Assembly (NCBI RefSeq): GCF_900115435.1
Contig: NZ_FOWK01000003.1
Coordinates: forward strand, 186,001-250,000
Direction: 5' to 3'
From: Prevotella sp. tf2-5
GTDB lineage: Bacteria > Bacteroidota > Bacteroidia > Bacteroidales > Bacteroidaceae
DNA length: 64,000 nucleotides
Both the position numbers and the translations under genes were made by a program. A model generated the notes under the pieces. The model had not been told where the DNA came from and did no database searches. It was given only the letters and a program-made list of their open reading frames with translations. Shown piece after piece: positions 41,940 through 53,011 of this stretch. Every line of letters begins with the position of its first letter. Within the stretch, counting starts at the first letter, position 1.

Positions 41940-42410
41940 TTAGAACTTTGCCATCTTGATAGCTACCACGGCACATTCGTCACCTTTATTTCCGAGTCTG
42001 CCACCTGCACGGTCTTTTGCCTGTTGCATGTCGTTAGTAGTCAACAATCCATAGACGACAGGGATGTTATTGGTAGCATTCAGGCGGGCGATGCCTTGCG
42101 TGACTCCCTGACAGATATAGTCGAAATGGGGAGTCTCACCACGGATGACACATCCTAAGATGATGACGGCGTCATAACCGTCGTTGAGTGTCATCTGACG
42201 TGCACCATAGATGAGCTCGAAAGAGCCGGGTACAGTCTTTACGTGGATATTCTCAGGCAGTGCGCCATGCTTCTCCAAGGTAGAGCGGCAGCCTTCTAGC
42301 AAGGCACCTGTTATCTCAGGGTTCCACTCTGATACCACAATGCCGAAAATCATATTCGAGGCATCGGGCACATTCTCAATATTATATTCTGAGAGGTTCT
42401 TGGTAGCCAT
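41940..42410 (-). CDS. ribH: 6,7-dimethyl-8-ribityllumazine synthase
   Basis: The 156-residue protein has the lumazine synthase motifs: [48 protein letters not shown] (catalytic His88-like position), and [21 protein letters not shown]. It condenses an aminoribitylamino-uracil with dihydroxybutanone phosphate in riboflavin synthesis and assembles as a capsid-like oligomer. Its start overlaps the stop of the upstream TPR gene by one base. Other rib genes are not in the window, and no FMN riboswitch was seen upstream. Confidence 0.96.
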   Translation of the reverse strand: MATKNLSEYNIENVPDASNMIFGIVVSEWNPEITGALLEGCRSTLEKHGALPENIHVKTVPGSFELIYGARQMTLNDGYDAVIILGCVIRGETPHFDYICQGVTQGIARLNATNNIPVVYGLLTTNDMQQAKDRAGGRLGNKGDECAVVAIKMAKF

Positions 42411-43063
42411 TACTTAGCAGATGCGCGTTCGATATACTCGTCGATCGTCTGATACTGCATAGAGTTGAAGTACTTATCCTTCACCTCCTGATACAGTTTC
42501 AGTGCCTCGTCTTTCTTACCCTGGCTCTCCAGGATCTCACCAGCTTGGATGAGGAATGTTGGAGACAGAGAGTTGTTGTCAGCCATAGAAGCAGCTTTCT
42601 TCAAGTGCTCCACAGCCTTGTCGAGCTGGTTGAGGTTAGCATAAGCGTTACCCAGTGCACCTTCAGCGGCGGGAGAGATCATTGCGTCACCTTTGCCACT
42701 GAAGTTCTCCAAGGCATTGACAGCCTCCTGCCACTTACCCAGATTAGCCTGACAGAGACCCATGTACAGCTGTGCCAGGTTGCCGGCATCAGTAGAGCCA
42801 TACTCATTGGCAATTTTCTGGAATCCAGCGAGTGCCTTGTCATATTGCTCCTGATCGAAAAGCTCCTGGCTCTTAGCGAGTTCTGTACTTGCCTCGTTCT
42901 CACGTGGGGTGAGGTAGTAATTATTGAAAAGGATAGCGCCTACAACGATGATAATCACTGCGCATACGCCAATCATGATAGCTTTCTTGTATTTCTCGAA
43001 GAAAGCTTCTGCTTTGCTTACCTGCTCCATCTCAGGAGCAGCTTGTTGGTTCTTGTTTGCCAT
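42410..43063 (-). CDS. Membrane-anchored TPR protein (YfgM-like)
   Basis: The ATG at 43063 ([13 protein letters not shown]) gives 217 residues; the upstream extension crosses the promoter. A cytoplasmic start with an amphipathic [12 protein letters not shown] segment precedes one membrane helix ([18 protein letters not shown]), then tetratricopeptide helices with motif pairs such as [40 protein letters not shown] and [18 protein letters not shown]. The arrangement resembles YfgM-type chaperone-linked proteins or BamD-like scaffolds; which is not clear. Confidence 0.85.
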   Translation of the reverse strand: MANKNQQAAPEMEQVSKAEAFFEKYKKAIMIGVCAVIIIVVGAILFNNYYLTPRENEASTELAKSQELFDQEQYDKALAGFQKIANEYGSTDAGNLAQLYMGLCQANLGKWQEAVNALENFSGKGDAMISPAAEGALGNAYANLNQLDKAVEHLKKAASMADNNSLSPTFLIQAGEILESQGKKDEALKLYQEVKDKYFNSMQYQTIDEYIERASAK

Positions 43064-43104
43064 TATTATTGTATTCTTTTTAATGTTCGTACATAAATCG
43101 GCTG

Positions 43105-43136
43105 CAAAGGTACAAATAAGTGAGTAAAAAACCAAA
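43105..43136 (-). promoter_or_regulatory. Promoter of the TPR-ribH operon
   Basis: Minus-strand TTTG (43136-43133), 20 bases, TACCTTTG (43112-43105): full consensus. Confidence 0.8.
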
Positions 43137-43230
43137 TTTATTTGAGTTTTTTCGAACGTGAGTACCTTTGAATTTATTCAGAGTTACAAAATAATTATGA
43201 ATTATCAATAACTGATTGCGAAAAAAATCG

Positions 43231-43238
43231 TACCTTTG
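43231..43238 (+). promoter_or_regulatory. -7 promoter box of recF
   Basis: TACCTTTG ends seven bases before the recF ATG, so the mRNA should be leaderless or nearly so. Confidence 0.6.
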
Positions 43239-43245
43239 CACCATA

Positions 43246-44364
43246 ATGATACTTAGGAAACTCTCCATACTCAATTATAAGAACATTCGTGAGGCTACTC
43301 TTGAGTTGTCGCCGAAGATGAATTGTTTCATCGGACATAACGGAGTGGGAAAGACCAATGTCCTGGATGCCGTGTATTATCTGTCGTTCTGTCGCTCTGC
43401 GTCTAATCCCATAGACTCACAGGTCATCCGTCATGACGAGCCTTTCTGTATGATAGAAGGTGAGTACTCCGAGAACTCTGAGAACTCTGAGAACTCCGAG
43501 TTAATCTCCGTTGGTATGAAACGGGGACAGAAGAAGCATTTCAAACGCAACAAGAAAGAGTATAAGCGGTTGTCGGAACATATCGGACAGATTCCTCTGG
43601 TGGTCGTCTCCCCATCTGATACCTTATTGATAGAAGGAGGTGGTGAGGAACGCAGGCGATTGATGGATATGGTCATCTCGCAATACGACCGGTCATATAT
43701 CGATGCCCTGTCACGTTATAATAATGCCCTCCAGCAGCGGAACACCCTGCTCAAACAGGAAGATCCGGCTCCCGACCCGATGCTTCTTCAAATATGGGAG
43801 GAGCAGATGGCTGAGTCAGGGGAGCTCATCTACCATCGGCGTGATGCCTTTGTACAGGAGCTGGTACCTTTGTTCCAGCAGTTCTATGACAAGATATCCT
43901 CAGGACGGGAGATGGTGGGACTTGACTATATTTCTCATTGTCAGCGCGGTCCATTACTGGAGGTCATCCAACGAGACAGGCATAAAGACCTTGCCGTGGG
44001 TTTCTCCCTTCATGGTATCCATCGGGACGACTTGGTATTTACCTTAGGCGGGCATCCTATGAAGCGGGAAGGTTCCCAGGGACAGAACAAGACGTATGCC
44101 ATTGCCTTGAAACTGGCACAGTTTGACTTCCTCAAGCGAACAGCCTCCCAGACGACTCCCTTGCTACTGTTGGATGACATCTTTGACAAGTTGGATGCGG
44201 AAAGGGTGGAGCAGATCGTACACCTGGTGTCCGGTGATGCCTTTGGACAGATTTTCATCACAGACACCAATAGGGATCATCTGGACCAGATACTCAAGAA
44301 CAGTGCCTTGGACTATCAGATATTCGAGGTGGATAACGGAGAAATCACGAAGAAAGATGTTTAA
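43246..44364 (+). CDS. recF: DNA replication and repair protein RecF
   Basis: The start at 43246 (MILRKLSILNYKNI) is the family start; an earlier ATG overlaps the promoter. The 372-residue ATPase has Walker A GHNGVGKTNVLDAV near residue 34, the signature-like SQGQNKTYAIALKLAQ, and Walker B LLLLDDIFDKLD. RecF loads RecA at gapped DNA. Residues about 72-88 (SENSENSENSE) are encoded by a 9-bp microrepeat inserted after CMIEGEY. The DciA-like gene overlaps its 3' end by eight bases. Confidence 0.95.
   Translation: MILRKLSILNYKNIREATLELSPKMNCFIGHNGVGKTNVLDAVYYLSFCRSASNPIDSQVIRHDEPFCMIEGEYSENSENSENSELISVGMKRGQKKHFKRNKKEYKRLSEHIGQIPLVVVSPSDTLLIEGGGEERRRLMDMVISQYDRSYIDALSRYNNALQQRNTLLKQEDPAPDPMLLQIWEEQMAESGELIYHRRDAFVQELVPLFQQFYDKISSGREMVGLDYISHCQRGPLLEVIQRDRHKDLAVGFSLHGIHRDDLVFTLGGHPMKREGSQGQNKTYAIALKLAQFDFLKRTASQTTPLLLLDDIFDKLDAERVEQIVHLVSGDAFGQIFITDTNRDHLDQILKNSALDYQIFEVDNGEITKKDV
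43461..43505 (+). repeat. In-frame 9-bp repeat inside recF (Ser-Glu-Asn family)
   Basis: Tandem GAGAACTCT/C units encode SENSENSENSE, mirroring the topB and GH94 inserts. Confidence 0.85.
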
Positions 44365-44647
44365 GCGGAATACAGAAACACTCAAGGATATCCTGTTGCG
44401 TAACCTTCGTGAACAAGGGTTGGAGACACCGTTGAAACAGAAACGGCTGGTGGAGGCGTGGCCGGGGGTGGTAGGTCCAGTGATTGCCCGTTATACGCTT
44501 AATACCTATATCTACAACCAGACGTTGTATGTCCGTCTGTCAAATCCTGCCCTTCGTTCTGATTTGTCGATGATGCGAGGGGAACTGGTCAAGAAGTTGA
44601 ATGCGGTAGTTGGGGAGCAGGTGATTACCGATATCCGTTTCAGTTGA
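44357..44647 (+). CDS. DUF721/DciA-like protein
   Basis: The 96-residue protein starts at 44357 inside the recF stop region. It has the DUF721 layout: N-terminal basic helix (MFKRNTETLKDILLRNL), then the RLVEAWPGVVGPVIARYTLNTYIYNQ KH-like core and LRSDLSMMRGELVKKLN. DciA proteins load the replicative helicase in bacteria without DnaC. Coupling to recF supports a replication role. It converges with the folate gene after only three bases. Confidence 0.85.
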   Translation: MFKRNTETLKDILLRNLREQGLETPLKQKRLVEAWPGVVGPVIARYTLNTYIYNQTLYVRLSNPALRSDLSMMRGELVKKLNAVVGEQVITDIRFS

Positions 44648-44650
44648 TGT

Positions 44651-45187
44651 TCATTGGGCATTCGCCGTAATGATCTCATCCATGAGGATGTCATACTCGT
44701 CAGCAGGTACCTCGTCCATTAAACGGGAAGGAAAACACACCCCTATCTTATAGACAAGCGGGACTTTTGACAGGAAACGGTCGTAATAGCCTTTACCCCT
44801 TCCTAAGCGGTGCCCGTCTCTGTCGAAGGCAACACCTGGCACAATGGCAACATCAATTCTCTCATAATCAGTAAACAACGTCCCTGTCGGCTCCATGATG
44901 CCAAAAGCTCCTTTCCGCAGGTCCTCCTTTCCCGTATATCGGCGCACCTCCATCTCTGTGTCACTGATGACACGGGGTAGCAGGACAGTCTTTCCCTTAT
45001 TGACCAGTTCGTCGAGTAATCCTTGTGTGGGGACTTCATCGGGCATACTATAATATATTAATAAGGTATGTGACAGCATCACTCGTGGATGATTCCTCAA
45101 CTGGTCGATAATAGATGATGCCTCGGCAGAGGTACCTGTAGTTCCCCTTTGCCGAAGCATCCTACGCATATCTTCTTTGCTGGTCAT
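44651..45187 (-). CDS. 5-formyltetrahydrofolate cyclo-ligase
   Basis: The 178-residue protein fits the MTHFS family (5,10-methenyl-THF synthetase): a basic N-terminus (MTSKEDMRRMLRQRG), KGTVLLPRVISD-like strand, GIMEPTG, VAIVPGVAFDRDGHRLGRGKGYYDRFL (ATP/folate site) and GVCFPSRLMDEVPADEYDILMDEII. It converts 5-formyl-THF to 5,10-methenyl-THF using ATP. It overlaps the S41 protease gene by four bases. Confidence 0.93.
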   Translation of the reverse strand: MTSKEDMRRMLRQRGTTGTSAEASSIIDQLRNHPRVMLSHTLLIYYSMPDEVPTQGLLDELVNKGKTVLLPRVISDTEMEVRRYTGKEDLRKGAFGIMEPTGTLFTDYERIDVAIVPGVAFDRDGHRLGRGKGYYDRFLSKVPLVYKIGVCFPSRLMDEVPADEYDILMDEIITANAQ

Positions 45188-46833
45188 GCAGCTTTCTTGT
45201 TCTCCTGTTTCCGTGGGGCTGCAGGGAAGGCTTTCTGATCCTTGAAGACCTTCTCCGTCTCCTTGATGGCAGGGTCATCAGTATTGATATACTCTACCCA
45301 CGCCTCTTCACTCATCATGTTATAGATGACGCGGCTGTTGATATAACGCTCCAGGAGCAGATGGGAGCGTTGTATCATGAGGTTACGGCGTTTCAGTCCG
45401 TTCTTCTCGGCATAAGAAGCGAACTTCTCGACCATATTCTGTTTGGTAAGGTATTTCTCCAACTCTTTCCAGGAATGGTACTCACTCAGTTTCTGCCTGT
45501 TATTGTCCGTATAGTCGAAGGCGAACTGCAGGATGAGTCCGCTCATGGATGCCTGTTTGTAGTAGGAGGTCACATCAGTGGTGTCCTCACCTACGAAGAT
45601 GTCAGGAGTGATACCGCCGCCACCGAACACCTCACGTCCGATACGTGTCTTATAGGCGGGACCGGTATGCTTGATACTGTCTTGCGAGAAGAACTCCCCA
45701 TGCTGGTAACGTGCCATCAGGTCTTCCTCATAGTCCTTGTTGTCACCGGATACATAGGGCTTCTGGATACAACGACCGGAGGGTGTGTAATAGCGGGCGA
45801 TGGTCAGACGGATCATCGACCCGTCATTGAAAGCCATAGGCTTCTGCACCAGTCCCTTTCCAAACGAGCGTCGTCCGATAATGGTACCACGGTCGTTATC
45901 CTGGATGGCACCTGCCAGGATCTCACTGGCAGAGGCAGAGCCTTCGTCGATAAGGATGACGAGTGGTATCTGCTGGTAGGAGCCGCGTCCGTCACTGCGA
46001 TAGTCCTGTCTGGACTGTTTACGTCCTTGTGTATAGACGATCAGTTGTCCTTTAGGCAGGAACTCATTGGCAATCTGTACTGCCGACTCCAGGTAGCCAC
46101 CAGTGTTGCCGCGCAGGTCGATGGCAAGGTTCTCAAAGCCTTCCTGGGAGAGTTTGGCAAGGGCTATCAACAACTCAGGATAGGTATTCTCACCAAAGTT
46201 CCTGATACGGATATACCCTGTCTTGTTGTCCAGCATATAGGTTGCTGTGACACTCCTTGTAGGGATGTCACCACGGGTCACCACAAAGTTACGGATAGTT
46301 TTCTCCTTATTACGTATGATACCCAGTTTCACTTTCGTGTCCTTAGGACCTTTCAACCTGTGCATCGCCTCCTCGTTGGTCAAAGTCTTTCCTGTGAACG
46401 GCTGATCGTCCACCATCACGATCTTGTCACCGGCGATAAGACCGGCACGCTCCGAGGGACCATTCTTGATGACGTTCTGCACATGGAGGGTGTCATGACG
46501 GATGGTAAACTCGATACCGACTCCCGAGAAGGATCCTTTCAGGTCGTCGTTGGCAATCTGCATGTCCTTGGCTCCGATATAGACGGAGTGGGGATCGAGC
46601 TCAGAGAGGATCTGAGGCATCGCCTTCTCCACGAGGTCATTCACATTGACAGTATCCACATACTGGTCGTCGACCAGTCGCAGCAGGTTGTTCAGTTTGT
46701 TACTGCCGGAATTGATGATACTCAGCCGGTTGCCAGAGAAATGGTTGGCGTAGAAGGTACCGATCAGGATACCCACCACGACACTCACCGCCATCAAAAA
46801 AGGCATAAAACGGTTATTCTTCTTCTCGTTCAT
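45184..46833 (-). CDS. S41-family C-terminal processing peptidase (PDZ protease)
   Basis: The 549-residue protein has an N-terminal membrane anchor (about 9-27), a PDZ domain (about 85-170, GVGIEFTIRHDTLHVQNVI, GDKIVMVDDQPF) and an S41 catalytic domain. The Ser-Lys dyad is seen as LIDEGSASASEILAGA (Ser) and GRRSFGKGLVQ (Lys). These periplasmic enzymes trim envelope proteins. The C-terminal 150 residues are family-specific and end basic (QENKKAA). It is third in a four-gene operon and overlaps the dCMP deaminase gene by 20 bases. Confidence 0.94.
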   Translation of the reverse strand: MNEKKNNRFMPFLMAVSVVVGILIGTFYANHFSGNRLSIINSGSNKLNNLLRLVDDQYVDTVNVNDLVEKAMPQILSELDPHSVYIGAKDMQIANDDLKGSFSGVGIEFTIRHDTLHVQNVIKNGPSERAGLIAGDKIVMVDDQPFTGKTLTNEEAMHRLKGPKDTKVKLGIIRNKEKTIRNFVVTRGDIPTRSVTATYMLDNKTGYIRIRNFGENTYPELLIALAKLSQEGFENLAIDLRGNTGGYLESAVQIANEFLPKGQLIVYTQGRKQSRQDYRSDGRGSYQQIPLVILIDEGSASASEILAGAIQDNDRGTIIGRRSFGKGLVQKPMAFNDGSMIRLTIARYYTPSGRCIQKPYVSGDNKDYEEDLMARYQHGEFFSQDSIKHTGPAYKTRIGREVFGGGGITPDIFVGEDTTDVTSYYKQASMSGLILQFAFDYTDNNRQKLSEYHSWKELEKYLTKQNMVEKFASYAEKNGLKRRNLMIQRSHLLLERYINSRVIYNMMSEEAWVEYINTDDPAIKETEKVFKDQKAFPAAPRKQENKKAA

Positions 46834-47260
46834 CTTCGTCAGGATTAAGGTAGATAGTTTCTATGCCGGCACGCTTCAACAGGTCGACACCGTCTGTCAG
46901 GCGATACTGCTCGCCGTAGACCACCCGTTTGATGCCTGCCTGGATAATCAGCTTGGCACATTCGATACAGGGGGAGGCTGTGATATAGATGGTTGCCCCG
47001 TCACTATTGTTGTTGGAGCGGGCGAGTTTGGTGATGGCGTTAGCCTCGGCATGCAGCACATAGGGCTTCGTCACGTTATTCTCGTCCTCGCAGATATTCT
47101 CGAAACCGCTGGGGGTACCATTATAGCCGTCACTGATAATCATACCGTTCTTCACGACCAGTGCCCCCACCTGTCTGCGCTGACAGTAGGAGTTCTGCGC
47201 CCATATCCTTGCCATCTTCAGGTAGCGCATGTCAAATTTGTGTTGTTTCTCGTTATTCAT
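46814..47260 (-). CDS. dCMP deaminase (ComEB-like)
   Basis: The 148-residue zinc enzyme has MRYLKMARIWAQNSYCQRRQVGALVVKNGMI, the HAEANAIT zinc/proton-transfer motif, and the two-cysteine motif SPCIECAKLI. It deaminates dCMP to dUMP, a dTMP precursor. ComEB-type length and motifs match. It follows the M3 peptidase by five bases and overlaps the S41 gene. Confidence 0.93.
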   Translation of the reverse strand: MNNEKQHKFDMRYLKMARIWAQNSYCQRRQVGALVVKNGMIISDGYNGTPSGFENICEDENNVTKPYVLHAEANAITKLARSNNNSDGATIYITASPCIECAKLIIQAGIKRVVYGEQYRLTDGVDLLKRAGIETIYLNPDEDEREEE

Positions 47261-47265
47261 ACCTC

Positions 47266-49371
<2,106 letters not shown>

Positions 49372-49394
49372 ACTAACGCTCTCATTTTGACCGA

Positions 49395-49402
49395 CAAAGG
49401 TA
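49395..49402 (-). promoter_or_regulatory. -7 promoter box of the M3-dCMP deaminase-S41-folate operon
   Basis: Minus-strand TACCTTTG lies 23 bases before the M3 start. Confidence 0.6.
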
Positions 49403-49620
49403 CATCTTTTTCTTGAATACCACAAGTTTTTTTACTAGAAAGTAAAAATACGGTGCCGGCAGTCTTGCATCACTTGTTCCGATATCTCCTATGAGTGATA
49501 CCAGACATCACTATAGGGGTATAACAGATACTGCCATAACTATTGGGAAGCATTGCCATGACCTATGATGATGGTACCTTGGTTGACTTTTAAGTTATAA
49601 AATTTTTTCCAGAATCCCCT

Positions 49621-49821
49621 AACCTCCCACTAAAAATGCCGCAAACATCGATAAATAAAGGGCGCAAGACCAGTTGGAGGTTCTGACAACCTCCCACTAA
49701 CGTCCAACCCACCTCCCACTATGTTAGAGGTTAGTGAGAGGTCAGTTAGAGGTTAGAGCAACCTCCAACTGCCCGCAAACGCCCTGTACATCGGCGTTTC
49801 AGAAGAAAACAGTTGGAGGTT
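49621..49821. repeat. Cluster of CCTCCCACT / AGTTGGAGG repeats
   Basis: AACCTCCCACTAA occurs at 49621-49633 and 49688-49700, ACCTCCCACTA at 49711-49721, AACCTCCAACTG at 49760-49771, and its perfect complement CAGTTGGAGGTT at 49671-49682 and 49810-49821. Further GTTAGAGGTTAG copies lie between. Confidence 0.85.
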
Positions 49822-49903
49822 AGGGGTTTGGAAGGTTACTATGTTTTTTTCGAATTACGATGTTTTTTTTATTGGTATCTTCGTATATTTGAGAAAAAAG
49901 ATG

Positions 49904-49911
49904 TATCTTTG
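49904..49911 (+). promoter_or_regulatory. -7 promoter box of the guanine deaminase gene
   Basis: TATCTTTG ends eight bases before the ATG at 49920, again predicting a near-leaderless mRNA. Confidence 0.6.
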
Positions 49912-49919
49912 TCCTAACA

Positions 49920-50399
49920 ATGAAGACGACGAAAGAAGATTGTAAGTTCATGGGCGAGGCGATTCGGCTTGCCAATGAGAGTGTCCGCCATGGTGGCGGT
50001 CCGTTTGGTGCTGTCATCGTGAAGGATGGAAAGATAATCGCAGGCAGTAGCAATAGTGTGACTATTGATAACGACCCGACGGCTCATGCGGAGGTGAATG
50101 CGATTCGTGAGGCATGTCGAAAACTCGGCACATTCGACCTCACAGGTTGCAGGATATATACCTCGTGCGAGCCTTGTCCGATGTGTCTGGGTGCTATCTA
50201 CTGGTCACATATTGAGCGTATCTATTATGGTAATACGCGCAAGGATGCCCGTGATATCGATTTTGCCGACGATTTCATCTATGAGGAATTGGATAAATCT
50301 TTGGATGAGCGCACCGTGCCCATCATTCCCATGATGCGTGATGAAGCCCTCGAGACCTTCCGTCTGTGGCGTGAGAAGACGGACAAGATCGAGTATTAA
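49920..50399 (+). CDS. guaD: Guanine deaminase (cytidine deaminase fold)
   Basis: The 159-residue enzyme has the zinc site HAEVNAIREAC and SCEPCPMCLGAIYWS, plus FGAVIVKDGKIIAG near the start. The C-terminal RDEALETFRLWREK and terminal Tyr match the Bacillus subtilis-type guanine deaminase, which converts guanine to xanthine. A related nucleoside or tRNA adenosine deaminase is less likely because of the short length and the C-terminal pattern. It is monocistronic, between a -7 box and a terminator. Confidence 0.87.
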   Translation: MKTTKEDCKFMGEAIRLANESVRHGGGPFGAVIVKDGKIIAGSSNSVTIDNDPTAHAEVNAIREACRKLGTFDLTGCRIYTSCEPCPMCLGAIYWSHIERIYYGNTRKDARDIDFADDFIYEELDKSLDERTVPIIPMMRDEALETFRLWREKTDKIEY

Positions 50400-50409
50400 T
50401 TAAAACAAT

Positions 50410-50440
50410 AATTCCCTCTGTCGTAATAACAGAGGGAATT
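50410..50440. terminator. Bidirectional terminator between guaD and the GH94 gene
   Basis: A 12-bp perfect stem (50410-50421 with 50429-50440, core TTCCCTCTGT) with a seven-base loop followed by TTTTT. Confidence 0.9.
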
Positions 50441-50464
50441 TTTGAATGGATAGGTTGTATTGGC

Positions 50465-52927
50465 TTACATCGTTACCTCTACGGCATGTTTGCCTGTAGA
50501 GTAGGGGATGATGTTGCCATCGATGGGCTTGCCGTCAACGATCATCTGCTTGACACCAGACTCCTTGCCGTCAGGGTTCTTGACGGTGATGGTGTATTCG
50601 GCATCACGGAACTTACGCTGGATGGTGTACTCCTTGGCAGTCGTCGGCAGACAGGGGTCTATCTGTAAACCGTCGTACTGAGGTTTCACACCCAGGATAT
50701 ATTGACTGACGGTCAGCCACATCCAGGCAGCAGTACCTGTGAGCCATGAGTTCTTACCCTCACCAGGCTTGGCGGCATCCTTGCCGGCTACCATCTGGCA
50801 GTTGACGTAAGGCTCTACCTTGTGCAGTGTCTGGTATTTCTCCTCCACGTAAGAGGGAAGGATCTTGGCATAGTGGCTCCATGCGTCGTTACCACGTCCG
50901 GCGATGCACTCGCCAATGATGACCCAAGGATTGTTATGGCAGAAGATACCGGCATTCTCCTTGTAGCCCTCTGGGTAGCTGGAGATCTCACCATATTCAT
51001 AGATATACTTAGTGAAGGCGGGGTTGTTGAGTACCATACCATGCTCGCACTCCAGGTATTTCTTACAGGAGTCGAGAGCCTTAGCCACCATACCGTCCTC
51101 GGCACCGATCTGTGCCATCGTACACCAGCCCTGGCTCTCAATGAAGATCTTCGCCTCCTCACACTCGTGGGAGCCGATCTTATTGCCGAAGAAGTCGTAG
51201 GCACGTAGATACCACTCACCATCCCATCCGTCTTTCTTCACGGCGGCAATCATGGCGTCGATAGCGGCTTGCATACGCTTCGCTTCCTCGGAGTACTCAG
51301 AGTTCTTTGAGTTCTCGGAGAGTTTCTTACACAGCTCGACATACTCTTTTGCTGTCACTACGAAGAGACCGGCGATCATCAGTGACTCTGCCTTGGAGCC
51401 CTCGCTCTTGTTCTCTGTGGTCTGGAAACTCTCGTTAGGATCCCATGAGAAGCAGTTGAGGTTCAGACAGTCGTTCCAGTCGGCACGTCCGATGAGTGGC
51501 AGCATGTGAGGACCAAGGTTCTTGATGACATGGTCCATGGATACCTTCAGGTGCTCGAAGAGGGTGACCTCAGAGCCTGGCTGGTTGTCAAAAGGCACCA
51601 TTTCATCGAGAATCGAGAAGTCGCCCGTCTCCTTGATATAGGCAACGGTACCGAAGATGAGCCAGCATGGGTCGTCGTTGAAACCACCGCCGATGTCGTT
51701 GTTTCCACGCTTGGTGAGTGGCTGGTACTGGTGGTAGCAGCCACCGTCCGGGAATTGTGTCGATGCGATATCGATGATACGCTGACGGGCACGTGGCGGT
51801 ATCTGATGAACGAAGCCCACGAGGTCCTGGTTGGAGTCGCGGAAACCCATGCCACGTCCCACACCGCTCTCGAAGAAGGAGGCGCTTCGTGAGAAGTTAA
51901 AGGTCACCATACACTGGTACTGGTTCCAGATATTCACCATACGGTCGAGTTTGTCGTTACCTGTGTGCACCTTATATATATTAAGAAGGGCATCCCAGTA
52001 CTGACAGAGTTCTGTGAACGCCTTGTCAACCTTCTCAGTAGTGTTCAGCTTCTCGATAGTGGCATGCGCCTTGTCCTTGTTGATGACCTGTGGGGCAGCG
52101 AACTTCTTGTCCTGCTCGTTCTCCACATAGCCCAACAGGAAGATCAAGTCACGGGACTCACCTGGCTGCAGCTCCACCTCGATATAATGTGAGGCGATAG
52201 GGCTCCAGCCATGAGCGTGGCTGTTGCGGGGCTTACCCTCCATGACAGCATCAGGATTGGCAAACTCATTATAGAGTCCCACGAAGGTCTCGCGATCGGT
52301 ATCGTAACCCTGTATCTCTGTGTTCACATGATAGTACGCATAGTGGTTGCGACGCTCACGATACTCCGTCTTATGGTAGATGGTAGAACCCTCTATCTCC
52401 ACCTCACCCGTTGAGAAGTTACGCTGGAAGTTCTCCATGTCGGTAGCGGCATTCCACAAGCACCACTCCTCGAAGGAGAAGAGCTTCAGCTTCTTCACCT
52501 CTTTACTCTGGTTAGTGAGGGTTAGTTTCTGCACCTCCGCCCATGTCTTCAGGGGTACGAAGAAGAGTACAGATGCCTCCACGCCGTTCTTACGTCCTGT
52601 GATACGGGTATAGCTCATGCCATGACGGCACTCATAGAAGTCGAGGGGAGTCTTGCATGGTTTCCAACCAGGATTCCATACGGTACCGTTGTCGTTGATA
52701 TAGAAATAGCGTCCACCATTGTCCATGGGTACGTTATTATAACGATAACGGGTGATACGGCGGAACTTCGCGTCCTTATAGAAGGAGTAGCCGCCAGCGG
52801 TGTTAGAGATCAGTGAGAAGAAATCCTCATTGCCTAAGTAATTAATCCACGGCCACGGTGTCTTCGGGTCGGTGATCACATACTCACGGTGTTGGTCGTC
52901 AAAGTGACCATAGCGCTTATTGTCCAT
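50465..52927 (-). CDS. GH94 family disaccharide phosphorylase (cellobiose/chitobiose phosphorylase-like)
   Basis: The 820-residue protein matches GH94 throughout: an N-terminal beta-sandwich ([37 protein letters not shown]), a helical barrel with [20 protein letters not shown] and [17 protein letters not shown], and the catalytic acid at Asp486 in [12 protein letters not shown]. It cleaves a beta-linked disaccharide with phosphate in the cytoplasm, saving ATP. Cellobiose is the likeliest substrate but chitobiose cannot be excluded. Residues near 530-545 ([13 protein letters not shown]) are a Ser-Glu-Asn microrepeat. It stands alone with its own promoter. Confidence 0.92.
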   Translation of the reverse strand: MDNKRYGHFDDQHREYVITDPKTPWPWINYLGNEDFFSLISNTAGGYSFYKDAKFRRITRYRYNNVPMDNGGRYFYINDNGTVWNPGWKPCKTPLDFYECRHGMSYTRITGRKNGVEASVLFFVPLKTWAEVQKLTLTNQSKEVKKLKLFSFEEWCLWNAATDMENFQRNFSTGEVEIEGSTIYHKTEYRERRNHYAYYHVNTEIQGYDTDRETFVGLYNEFANPDAVMEGKPRNSHAHGWSPIASHYIEVELQPGESRDLIFLLGYVENEQDKKFAAPQVINKDKAHATIEKLNTTEKVDKAFTELCQYWDALLNIYKVHTGNDKLDRMVNIWNQYQCMVTFNFSRSASFFESGVGRGMGFRDSNQDLVGFVHQIPPRARQRIIDIASTQFPDGGCYHQYQPLTKRGNNDIGGGFNDDPCWLIFGTVAYIKETGDFSILDEMVPFDNQPGSEVTLFEHLKVSMDHVIKNLGPHMLPLIGRADWNDCLNLNCFSWDPNESFQTTENKSEGSKAESLMIAGLFVVTAKEYVELCKKLSENSKNSEYSEEAKRMQAAIDAMIAAVKKDGWDGEWYLRAYDFFGNKIGSHECEEAKIFIESQGWCTMAQIGAEDGMVAKALDSCKKYLECEHGMVLNNPAFTKYIYEYGEISSYPEGYKENAGIFCHNNPWVIIGECIAGRGNDAWSHYAKILPSYVEEKYQTLHKVEPYVNCQMVAGKDAAKPGEGKNSWLTGTAAWMWLTVSQYILGVKPQYDGLQIDPCLPTTAKEYTIQRKFRDAEYTITVKNPDGKESGVKQMIVDGKPIDGNIIPYSTGKHAVEVTM
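51285..51325 (-). repeat. In-frame 9-bp repeat inside the GH94 gene (Ser-Glu-Asn family)
   Basis: Degenerate GAGAACTC-type units encode [12 protein letters not shown]. Confidence 0.75.
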
Positions 52928-52960
52928 ATCATGTAGAGATTAATAGTTATTAATGAGCTA

Positions 52961-52991
52961 CAAAGATACGAAGAAGCGGGCGAATTACAAA
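52961..52991 (-). promoter_or_regulatory. Promoter of the GH94 phosphorylase
   Basis: Minus-strand TTTG (52991-52988), 19 bases, TATCTTTG (52968-52961); start codon 33 bases later. Confidence 0.8.
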
Positions 52992-53011
52992 ATAAAATGT
53001 ATGAATTTTTG

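Larger units (their letters stand above)
49372..49919. other. 548-bp intergenic region with alternating direct and inverted CCTCC repeats
   Basis: No gene was recognised. It contains the minus-strand promoter of the M3 operon (49395-49402), the plus-strand -7 box at 49904-49911, and between 49621 and 49821 seven or more copies of an 11-13-mer of the AACCTCC(C/A)ACT(A/G) type in both orientations. Confidence 0.7.

Noticed and set aside
41940..43140. FMN riboswitch upstream of ribH
   Set aside because: ribH is coupled to the TPR gene and the leader before that gene is too short, with no RFN-type conserved segments.
45361..46848. A 495-codon plus-strand frame
   Set aside because: It lies antisense to the S41 peptidase, whose catalytic motifs are intact; the frame is a by-product of codon use and shows no domain.
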